Below are positions 1-5,980 of a stretch of 12,774 bases of DNA, piece by piece (the first letter of the stretch is position 1; the number at the start of each line of letters is the position of its first letter). Source of the stretch: JAVVPL01 sp036655775 (lineage in GTDB: Bacteria > Bacteroidota > Bacteroidia > Bacteroidales > P3); NCBI GenBank assembly GCA_036655775.1, contig JAVVPL010000057.1, forward strand, positions 1 to 12,774, written 5' to 3'. A program made the position numbers and the translations under genes. The notes under the pieces are model-generated. The model saw only the letters and a program-made list of their open reading frames with translations. It ran no database searches and was not told where the DNA came from.

Positions 1-278
1 AAAAGGAAAGTTTTTTATTTAATACCAAATTACAAATGACACAAGTAACAGAAGAGATACAAAAATGGAATGCAATGATTGTAAGCGATCAGGAAATTGT
101 ACGTTTGCGTACGTCCTTAAAACAAGCGGCACAGACAAAATATAACAATGGGGTTATTTCAATGAATACATTATTGAAAGCAATTAATGAGGAAACCACA
201 GCGCTTCAAAATCAAAGTTTACATAATATTCAACGTTTGATGAGTTTATATCAATATCAAATTATAACAGGAAATTAA
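1..278 (+). CDS. TolC-family outer-membrane efflux protein, C-terminal end (partial)
   Basis: The reading frame is open from the left edge of the window (codons start at base 3) to a TAA at 276-278, so only about the last 91 residues are present. They form a long amphipathic, glutamine- and leucine-rich helix pair around a conserved Y-x-NGVIS turn, with the terminal helix ending in YQYQIITGN. This is the typical last coiled-coil repeat of TolC-like outer-membrane channels of Bacteroidota. Such proteins are trimeric and form the outer-membrane and periplasmic duct of tripartite pumps. The next gene is a membrane-fusion protein, followed by ABC ATPases and permeases, so this channel is probably the exit duct of that exporter. 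The signal peptide and the first coiled-coil repeat lie outside the window. The family assignment is confident; the substrate is unknown. Confidence 0.85.
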   Translation, partial: KESFLFNTKLQMTQVTEEIQKWNAMIVSDQEIVRLRTSLKQAAQTKYNNGVISMNTLLKAINEETTALQNQSLHNIQRLMSLYQYQIITGN

Positions 279-354
279 AAAACAACATATTTGTATGAGG
301 CTTTCGCGAATAGGTGTACAGTTTCATACAATTTATCTATTAAAATTAGTACGT

Positions 355-1272
355 ATGAATGCTTTACGAAAAATTGAACAAATTGTAACTTGCTTAACAT
401 TTGTGATCCTTAGCTCTGTTTTTCTAGTAGCTTGCAATGGAAAGGATAAATTTGATGCTTCTGGCAATTTTGAAGCTACGGAAGTAATGGTTTCAGCGCA
501 AGCAAACGGTGAAATTAAAATCTTAAATGTGCGCGAAGGACAGGAATTAGAGGCTAATAGTGTAGTGGGCTATATTGATAGTACACAATTGTATTTGCAA
601 AAACAATTGATGATGGCTAGTTTATCTGCCACCAAAGTACGTCGTCCCGATGTATATAAACAAATAGCCGTAGTGGAAGAAAATTTGCGAAGTGCAAAAA
701 GAGAAGAGCAAAGGGTGAAAAATTTATTAAAAGGAGATGCGGCCACAAAAAAACAATGGGATGATGTGCAGGCTCAAGTGCGTAGTTTGGAAGCGCAATT
801 GGCTGCTCAAAAAAATTCTCTAGATATTAATGTGAATAGTGTGGATGCGGAAAGTTCAGTGCAAGAAATACAATTAGCACAAGTGCAAGATCAATTGAAC
901 AAATGTCAAATTGTAAATCCAGTGCAAGGAACTGTACTTGCCAAGTATGCCGAAGTAAGTGAACAGACTGGGATTGGACAACCTTTGTATAAGATTGCTG
1001 ATATTACCGAATTGATATTACGTGCCTATATTACCGAAACGCAATTGTCGCAATTACGTTTGGGGCAAAAAGTCGAAATTCAAGTGCAAGGCGAAAAAGA
1101 ACCTAAATTATACGAAGGCGTAGTGCAATGGATTTCTAATAAATCCGAATTTACACCCAAAACAATTCAAACCAAAGACGAACGAGCCAATTTGGTGTAT
1201 GCCATCAAAATTGGGGTTAAAAATGATGGCTTTTTGAAAATAGGGATGTATGCAGATGTGCGTTTTAAGTAA
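355..1272 (+). CDS. HlyD/YbhG-like membrane-fusion lipoprotein (periplasmic adaptor)
   Basis: Periplasmic adaptor that would link the inner-membrane ABC permeases to the TolC-like duct. From the ATG at 355 it is 305 residues: a hydrophobic signal segment ending in the lipobox LVAC with Cys27, then the first half of a lipoyl/barrel-sandwich domain (about 33-75, motif ANGEIKILNVREGQEL), a coiled-coil hairpin (about 80-190), the second lipoyl half (VNPVQGTVLAKYAEVSEQTG) and a beta-barrel domain to the end. The frame stays open upstream to an ATG at 295, but that start would put 20 polar residues before the signal peptide, so 355 is preferred. The gene lies 76 nt after the TolC-like gene and 11 nt before the first ATPase gene, within one apparent operon. 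Length and domain order fit E. coli YbhG. Lipid anchoring is inferred from the lipobox. Confidence 0.88.
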   Translation: MNALRKIEQIVTCLTFVILSSVFLVACNGKDKFDASGNFEATEVMVSAQANGEIKILNVREGQELEANSVVGYIDSTQLYLQKQLMMASLSATKVRRPDVYKQIAVVEENLRSAKREEQRVKNLLKGDAATKKQWDDVQAQVRSLEAQLAAQKNSLDINVNSVDAESSVQEIQLAQVQDQLNKCQIVNPVQGTVLAKYAEVSEQTGIGQPLYKIADITELILRAYITETQLSQLRLGQKVEIQVQGEKEPKLYEGVVQWISNKSEFTPKTIQTKDERANLVYAIKIGVKNDGFLKIGMYADVRFK

Positions 1273-1283
1273 GAGGAAATGAA

Positions 1284-2225
1284 ATGAACGCAAATATAGC
1301 CATATCCGTACAAAATCTAACAAAATCGTTTGCAAGAGCAAAGAAACAGGCTTCTATTGAAGCTGTGAGACCTTTGTCTTTTGATGTGCAGAGAGGAGAA
1401 TTATTTGGTTTAATTGGTCCTGATGGTGCGGGGAAAACCACTTTGTTTAGAATGCTCACTACCTTAATTCTTCCCGATAGTGGATCAGCAAGTGTGGATG
1501 GTTTTGATATCGTTAGGGATTATAAAGAAATTCGACAAAGAGTGGGCTATATGCCTGGACGTTTTTCGCTTTATCAAGATTTGACTGTAGAGGAAAATTT
1601 ATTGTTTTTTGCTACTTTATTTAATACGACAGTAGAGGAAAATTATGAATTTATCAAAGATATTTATAGTCAAATAGAACCTTTTAAAACACGTAAAGCG
1701 GGAAAGCTCTCTGGAGGGATGAAACAAAAATTAGCTTTGAGTTGTGCCTTAATTCATAAACCTAGCGTTTTATTTTTAGATGAACCTACTACGGGGGTAG
1801 ATCCCGTATCCCGCAAAGAATTTTGGGAAATGTTGAAAAAATTGAAAGCGGGAGGAATGACTATTATGGCCTCGACTCCTTATATGGACGAAGCGGTTTT
1901 ATGTGATCGAATCGCTCTTATGCAAGATGGTAAACTTTTGGATTCTAATACGCCCGCTCAAATTACAGAAGCATACCCTTGGACTTTATGGGCGGTCTAT
2001 GCCTCGGATATGTTTCGATTATTAATTGATTTACGAAAATATCCATTGACTGCGGCTTGTTATTCTTTTGGTGAATTTCATCATTTAAGTCTTAAAGAAG
2101 AGGGAGATAAAGAGGATTTGAGAAGATATTTACAAAATTTACAACATGCCAATATTGAAATACATTCAATTACCCCTAACATAGAAGATTGTTTTATGCA
2201 GTTTGGAAAGGAGGGGATATCATGA
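1284..2225 (+). CDS. ABC transporter ATPase, equivalent to the N-terminal half of YbhF
   Basis: Cytoplasmic nucleotide-binding subunit of the exporter, 313 residues. Visible motifs are Walker A GPDGAGKT (45-52), signature LSGGM (142-146) and Walker B VLFLDE with catalytic Glu167. The wording GPDGAGKTT and LSGGMKQKL closely follows the first half of E. coli YbhF. Two catalytic positions are altered. The Q-loop reads GYMPGRFSLY, with Gly92 where Gln is expected, and the H-loop reads STPYMDEA, with Pro199 where His is expected. The region after about residue 215 is an accessory C-terminal domain. A GAGGA-like ribosome binding site lies at 1273-1278. The stop overlaps the start of the next ATPase gene (ATGA), which suggests translational coupling and a fixed heterodimer. 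On its own this subunit probably hydrolyses ATP poorly; it supplies the good signature motif to its partner. Confidence 0.9.
   Translation: MNANIAISVQNLTKSFARAKKQASIEAVRPLSFDVQRGELFGLIGPDGAGKTTLFRMLTTLILPDSGSASVDGFDIVRDYKEIRQRVGYMPGRFSLYQDLTVEENLLFFATLFNTTVEENYEFIKDIYSQIEPFKTRKAGKLSGGMKQKLALSCALIHKPSVLFLDEPTTGVDPVSRKEFWEMLKKLKAGGMTIMASTPYMDEAVLCDRIALMQDGKLLDSNTPAQITEAYPWTLWAVYASDMFRLLIDLRKYPLTAACYSFGEFHHLSLKEEGDKEDLRRYLQNLQHANIEIHSITPNIEDCFMQFGKEGIS
2207..2216 (+). promoter_or_regulatory. Strong Shine-Dalgarno site for the second ATPase gene
   Basis: The bases AAAGGAGGGG end 5 nt before the ATG at 2222, with the AGGAGG core at 2209-2214. This lies inside the last codons of the preceding gene. 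It is the strongest ribosome binding site I see in the window. It decides for the start at 2222 over an in-frame ATG at 2189, which has no such site and would add 11 residues ahead of the ATPase fold. Together with the ATGA overlap it indicates coupled translation of the two ATPases. Confidence 0.7.
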
Positions 2226-2959
2226 AAGTTATAGAAGTACACGATTTAACTAAACAGTTTGATGATTTTACAGCGGTGGATCATATTAGTTTTGATGTGC
2301 AAAAAGGGGAGATTTTTGGTTTTTTGGGAGCCAATGGTGCGGGTAAAACTACAGCTATGCGAATGTTGTGTGGTTTGAGTTATCCTACTTTTGGGGGCGG
2401 GACAGTCGCTGGATTTGATATTTGTCATCAACAAGAAAAGATAAAGAAAAATATAGGCTATATGAGCCAAAAATTCTCTCTTTACGGAGACTTGACGGTA
2501 AAGGAGAATATTCGCCTGTATGCGGGTATTTACGGGCTTAGAACGGATGAAATCAATAAAAAAACGGATATATTATTAAACCGTTTGGGTTTTATGTCTG
2601 AAAAAAACACCTTGGTGGAAGCTTTACCTTTAGGTTGGAAACAAAAATTGGCTTTTAGTGTAGCTATTTTTCATGAGCCTAAAATTGTATTTTTGGATGA
2701 ACCCACGGGTGGGGTCGATCCATTGACTCGTCGACAATTTTGGGAATTAATTTATGAAGCCGTTGAAAGAGGAATTACTATTTTTGTCACTACGCATTAT
2801 ATGGATGAGGCGGAATATTGTAATCGAGTGTGTATGATGGTGGATGGACGTATTGATGCTTTGGATTCACCTAGAAATTTGAAAAAACAATTTAGTGCTA
2901 GTTCTATGGACGAGGTCTTTAGACAATTGGCACGTAAAGCCCAAAGAAAAGGAGATTAA
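2222..2959 (+). CDS. ABC transporter ATPase, equivalent to the C-terminal half of YbhF
   Basis: Second nucleotide-binding subunit, 245 residues from the ATG at 2222. It has Walker A GANGAGKT (36-43), an intact Q-loop Gln83 in GYMSQKFSLYGDLTV, Walker B IVFLDE with Glu160, and an intact H-loop His192 in TTHYMDEAEYC. The signature is degenerate, LPLGW (135-139) instead of LSGGQ, as in the second half of E. coli YbhF (LPLGF). It therefore complements the preceding subunit: its own nucleotide site would pair with the canonical LSGGM of the partner, giving one consensus site and one degenerate site per dimer. The gene starts inside the preceding stop and ends 3 nt before the first permease gene, so it lies firmly inside the operon. 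The role as energiser of the ABC-2 permeases is inferred from position and homology. Confidence 0.9.
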   Translation: MKVIEVHDLTKQFDDFTAVDHISFDVQKGEIFGFLGANGAGKTTAMRMLCGLSYPTFGGGTVAGFDICHQQEKIKKNIGYMSQKFSLYGDLTVKENIRLYAGIYGLRTDEINKKTDILLNRLGFMSEKNTLVEALPLGWKQKLAFSVAIFHEPKIVFLDEPTGGVDPLTRRQFWELIYEAVERGITIFVTTHYMDEAEYCNRVCMMVDGRIDALDSPRNLKKQFSASSMDEVFRQLARKAQRKGD

Positions 2960-2962
2960 ATC

Positions 2963-4066
2963 ATGAAGACGTTTTTGGCTTTTGTTCGTAAGGAGTTTTA
3001 CCATATTTTTAGAGATAGACAAACTATGCTTATTCTCTTATTGATGCCTGTGGTGCAAATTCTATTGTTTGGCTATGCGATTACTACAGAAGTACAAAAT
3101 ACTTCAATAGCTATCTTAGATAATGCAAAAGATACGTATAGTAGAGATATTATCAAAGAATTATCGCATAATCCTTATTTTGATGTGAAAACAGAAATTC
3201 ACAATACGCAAGAGATTGATGCTACCTTTAGAAAAGGTAAAGTGCGTATAGTGCTTGTGTTTCCAGCTGATTTTAGAGAAAAAGTAATTGGAGAAGGAAA
3301 GGCAAAAATACAATTGATTGCTGATGCTTCGGATCCGAATGAAGCCAATATTATAAGCAATTATGTACAACAAGTGATCATGCAGTATACACAAAGTTTA
3401 TCGGTGCATGGACAAACCCCTATGCTGATTGAGCCCGAAGTATTAATGTTGTACAATCCGCAATTGAAAAGTGCGTATAATTTTGTTCCTGGGGTGATGG
3501 GTTTGATTTTGATGTTGGTTTGCACTTTGATGACTTCGGTTTCTATTGTGAGAGAAAAAGAATTGGGTACCATGGAAGTCCTATTAGTTTCACCTCTAAA
3601 ACCCCTCTATATTATTTTAGCGAAAGCCATTCCCTATTTGGTTTTATCTTTTGTGAATGTATTGACGATTATTCTCCTGTCGGTATTTATATTGAAAGTG
3701 CCTGTTGAAGGAAGTATAGCGCTGCTTTTTGGAGTTAGTACCGTTTATATTTTGGTTTCCTTAGCTTTGGGGATTTTAATATCTACAGTGTCGCCCACGC
3801 AACAAGTGGCTATGATTTTTTCTTTAGTGGGTTTAATGCTTCCCACAATTTTGCTTTCAGGCTTGATGTTTCCCTTAGAAAACATGCCTCTTCTATTGCA
3901 ATGGCTCTCAAATATAGTCCCTGCTCGTTGGTATATAGAGATGGTGAAAATAATTATGATAAAGGGTTTGGGGTTTGCGTTTATATGGAAAGACTTTGTT
4001 GTTTTGGTAGTGATGGCTCTAATATTATTAGGGTTGAGTGTTAAACGATTTAAAGTGAGGTTATAA
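2963..4066 (+). CDS. ABC-2 type inner-membrane permease (YbhS-like)
   Basis: Intact 367-residue permease of the ABC-2 family. The topology is typical: a short cytoplasmic N-terminal helix, TM1 (about 21-41), a large extracytoplasmic domain (about 42-173) ending in YNPQLKSAYNFVPG, TM2 (about 176-195), the cytoplasmic coupling motif SIVREKELGTMEVLLVSP (194-211), and TM3-TM6 to the C-terminus. The loop before the last helix has the family motif MFPLENMP followed by IVPARWYIEMVK. It starts 3 nt after the second ATPase gene and ends 3 nt before the second permease gene. In YbhGFSR-type exporters two different permeases of this kind pair with the ATPases. This gene is also the best internal reference for judging the damage in its downstream paralogue. 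Substrate unknown; small cationic drugs are a guess from the E. coli relatives. Confidence 0.9.
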   Translation: MKTFLAFVRKEFYHIFRDRQTMLILLLMPVVQILLFGYAITTEVQNTSIAILDNAKDTYSRDIIKELSHNPYFDVKTEIHNTQEIDATFRKGKVRIVLVFPADFREKVIGEGKAKIQLIADASDPNEANIISNYVQQVIMQYTQSLSVHGQTPMLIEPEVLMLYNPQLKSAYNFVPGVMGLILMLVCTLMTSVSIVREKELGTMEVLLVSPLKPLYIILAKAIPYLVLSFVNVLTIILLSVFILKVPVEGSIALLFGVSTVYILVSLALGILISTVSPTQQVAMIFSLVGLMLPTILLSGLMFPLENMPLLLQWLSNIVPARWYIEMVKIIMIKGLGFAFIWKDFVVLVVMALILLGLSVKRFKVRL

Positions 4067-4069
4067 ATT

Positions 4070-4639
4070 ATGCGAGTACTTGGATTTTTATTAGAAAAAG
4101 AATTTAAACAGATTCTCCGCAATAAGATTATTGTGCCCATGATTATTGTGCTTCCTACGATTCAATTATTGATACTTCCCTTTGCGGCTACGTTTGAAAT
4201 AAAAAATATAGATGTAGTGGTGGTAGATAAAGATCATTCTTCTTATTCTCAAAGATTGATCAAAAAAATAGCCGCATCTAATTATTTTGAATTACGTGGA
4301 ATTTCTAATTCGTACCCAGAGGCACAAACTATAGTTGATGATAATCGAGCAAGTATCATTTTGGAACTTCCTAAAGATTTTGAAAAAAAATTAGTAAAAG
4401 GGGAAAAAGGTTCGGTATTTATAGCTGCCGATGCCATTGATGGAACCAAAGGTGGAATGGGGGCTTCCTATATGGGGCAGATTGTGCAAGATTTTACGCA
4501 AGAGTTGTTTGCAGATGGCACACAGATTCCTAAAGGATTAAATAAAACCCCTCAAATTATAATAGAAACACAATTTAGATACAATCCTTTGCTCAATTAT
4601 AAAACCTATATGGTGCCTGGGATTATGGTAATATTGTGA
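4070..4639 (+). CDS. 5' piece of the disrupted permease: TM1 and extracytoplasmic domain
   Basis: This 189-residue open frame contains the N-terminal cytoplasmic helix, TM1 (about 21-40, IVPMIIVLPTIQLLILPF) and the extracytoplasmic domain up to the YNPLLNYKTYMVPG motif. It ends eight codons after the VPG start, inside what should be TM2. It begins 3 nt after the preceding permease gene. If translated alone it would give a single-span membrane protein with a periplasmic domain and no coupling loop for the ATPases. It is listed because a gene caller would report it separately; I regard it as part of the pseudogene spanning 4070-5151. Confidence 0.55.
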   Translation: MRVLGFLLEKEFKQILRNKIIVPMIIVLPTIQLLILPFAATFEIKNIDVVVVDKDHSSYSQRLIKKIAASNYFELRGISNSYPEAQTIVDDNRASIILELPKDFEKKLVKGEKGSVFIAADAIDGTKGGMGASYMGQIVQDFTQELFADGTQIPKGLNKTPQIIIETQFRYNPLLNYKTYMVPGIMVIL

Positions 4640-5151
4640 GTGAACGAGAACAAGGCACCTTAGAGCAAATGAATGTGACCCCTTTGAAAAAACAATATTA
4701 TTTGTTGGCTAAATTAATCCCTTTTTGGATTATGGGTTTTATAACTTTAAATATAGGATTATTAGTGGCTTGGCTTTTATTCGGTATTGTGCCTTTAGGA
4801 AATATTTTTACGCTTTATCTGTTTGCTACAATTTACATGATTGCTTTTACTGGTTTTGGACTACTCATTTCTACAGCGGTGGAAACACAACAACAATCCA
4901 TGTTTATTTCTTTCTTCTTTTTGATGATTTTTTTCTTGATGGGCGGTTTGTTTACACCTATTGGGAGTATGCCCCAATGGGCTCAAAATATTACGTATTT
5001 GATTCCTACACGTTATATGACCGAAGTGATGCGCTTAATTATTTTAAAGGGTAGTGAATTTAAAGATTTATTGCCACAATTTGCGGCAATTTGTGGCTTT
5101 GCTGTGATTTTTAATGCCTGGGCAATTGTGAATTATAAAAAAACAAATTAA
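4636..5151 (+). CDS. 3' piece of the disrupted permease: coupling motif and TM3-TM6
   Basis: This 171-residue frame can be opened from the GTG at 4636, which overlaps the preceding stop by 4 nt. It starts directly in the cytoplasmic coupling motif (SEREQGTLEQMNVTPLKK) and then has four hydrophobic segments (about 24-50, 56-80, 88-107 and 146-166), with the family loop LFTPIGSMPQWAQ and IPTRYMTEVMR before the last one. All parts expected of the C-terminal half of an ABC-2 permease are present except TM2. The frame is also open a few codons before 4636 (NIV), which matches relatives and shows that GTG is not the ancestral start. No clear ribosome binding site precedes it. Best read as part of the pseudogene. 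Confidence 0.5.
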   Translation: MSEREQGTLEQMNVTPLKKQYYLLAKLIPFWIMGFITLNIGLLVAWLLFGIVPLGNIFTLYLFATIYMIAFTGFGLLISTAVETQQQSMFISFFFLMIFFLMGGLFTPIGSMPQWAQNITYLIPTRYMTEVMRLIILKGSEFKDLLPQFAAICGFAVIFNAWAIVNYKKTN

Positions 5152-5161
5152 AAAACAAATT
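5138..5161 (+). repeat. Perfect 12-bp tandem duplication at the permease stop codon
   Basis: AAAAAACAAATT occurs twice in direct succession (5138-5149 and 5150-5161). The junction base pair forms the TAA stop of the second permease frame at 5149-5151, so the first copy encodes the terminal KKTN and the second copy is the spacer before the SIMPL gene. It looks like a replication-slippage duplication. No function is evident. Confidence 0.75.
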
Positions 5162-5176
5162 CAAATAATCATATCT

Positions 5177-5899
5177 ATGAAATTTTTAAAAAAATATGGA
5201 ATAGCATTAGCTGGTCTTTTTATTGGTTTGGGATTATGTGTTTTAGGTATCTCCTTAAATCATGCAGTTAAAACCTTTAAAAATAGTGAACGTATTGTCT
5301 CCGTCAAAGGTCTTGCTGAAAAAGAAGTGCTTGCGGATAGAGTAATATGGCCGATTGTATACAAAATTACAGGTTCGGAATTACCTCAAATGTACACGAA
5401 TATTGAAACTAAAAACAATCAAATTTTAGCGTTTTTGCAAAATAAAGGTATTGATGCGAGTGAAGTACATATTGCCTCTCCAGAGGTCCAAGATCGACAA
5501 GCGGAATTGTATGGAGGGCCTCAAGTTTCGAATATGCCACGTTATAATGCAATTTCGGCATTGATTGTAAGTTCTTCAAAAGTGGAATTAATACAAAGTT
5601 TGATGCGTCAGCAAGCCGATTTGCTCAAACAAGGCATTGCAATTACTACTTCCGATTATCGTTATCAAACGCAATATATCTACACTCAACTCAACAAAAT
5701 AAAACCCATGATGATTGAGGAAGCAACCAAAAATGCACGTCTTGTTGCTAATCAATTTGCCATTGATGCACAGAGTAAATTAGGTAAAATAAAAGCGGCC
5801 AATCAAGGGCAATTTAGTATTACTAATAGAGATGAAAACACTCCTCAAATTAAAAGTATTAGAGTGGTGAGTACGGTCGATTTTTATTTGAAAGATTAA
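5177..5899 (+). CDS. SIMPL-domain (DUF541, YggE-like) membrane-anchored protein
   Basis: 240 residues. A single hydrophobic segment (about 8-28, YGIALAGLFIGLGLCVLGIS) after a lysine-rich start acts as an uncleaved anchor or signal, placing the rest in the periplasm. The body begins with the SIMPL hallmark RIVSVKGLAEKEVLADRVIW (39-58), followed by the alternating strands and helices of the family, including the ITTSDYRYQ segment and the closing RVVSTVDFYL strand. SIMPL proteins have no established reaction; E. coli YggE has been linked to oxidative stress tolerance. The gene starts 25 nt after the permease remnant and is in the same direction, so it is probably read from the same message, but a pump-related role is only inferred from position. 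No separate promoter is evident in the short spacer. Confidence 0.85.
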   Translation: MKFLKKYGIALAGLFIGLGLCVLGISLNHAVKTFKNSERIVSVKGLAEKEVLADRVIWPIVYKITGSELPQMYTNIETKNNQILAFLQNKGIDASEVHIASPEVQDRQAELYGGPQVSNMPRYNAISALIVSSSKVELIQSLMRQQADLLKQGIAITTSDYRYQTQYIYTQLNKIKPMMIEEATKNARLVANQFAIDAQSKLGKIKAANQGQFSITNRDENTPQIKSIRVVSTVDFYLKD

Positions 5900-5917
5900 A
5901 TTGATAAAAAATAGGAG

Positions 5918-5952
5918 CAAGTTTAAAATCAAATTTGTGACTTTTTCTTTTT
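5918..5952. terminator. Possible bidirectional terminator between convergent genes
   Basis: CAAGTTT (5918-5924) pairs with AAATTTG (5931-5937) across a 6-base loop, with one G-T wobble. On the + strand it is followed by CTTTTTCTTTTTG (5941-5953); on the - strand it is followed by a T-run from 5912-5906. It sits between the end of the SIMPL gene and the end of the kinase gene, where a shared terminator is expected. The stem is AT-rich and weak, so the call rests mainly on position and the T-runs. Confidence 0.35.
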
Positions 5953-5980
5953 GAGAAGTGATTCTATTTATCTGTTTTTT

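Larger units (their letters stand above)
4070..5151 (+). pseudogene. ABC-2 permease (YbhR-like), disrupted by a deletion and frameshift
   Basis: Together the two halves resemble one ABC-2 permease of about 360-370 residues, but the frame breaks at 4628-4639. The upstream frame reads YKTYMVPGIMV and then hits TGA at 4637-4639. The downstream frame, one base earlier, reads NIVSEREQGTLEQMNVTP from 4630. In the intact neighbour about 13 residues lie between these two points, so about 40 nt appear to be missing (a number equal to 1 modulo 3, as the shift requires). The loss removes most of TM2, which normally crosses the membrane after the VPG motif. Both flanks remain well conserved, so the event is recent or is an assembly error. 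A GTG at 4636 overlaps the stop (GTGA) and could restart translation, but the missing helix would still spoil the topology. Loss of function is inferred. Confidence 0.72.

Noticed and set aside
295..354. Upstream in-frame ATG that would lengthen the membrane-fusion protein by 20 residues
   Set aside because: The added residues precede a complete lipoprotein signal peptide, and no ribosome binding site supports this start; the ATG at 355 gives a normal signal length with the lipobox Cys at 27.
3745..4140. 131-codon open frame on the strand opposite the permeases
   Set aside because: It is antisense to two clearly conserved permease reading frames, and its composition mirrors their codon use; no independent gene signs.
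4628..4640. Programmed ribosomal frameshift joining the two permease halves
   Set aside because: There is no slippery heptamer before the stop, and a simple -1 shift would still leave transmembrane helix 2 about 13 residues short compared with the intact paralogue.
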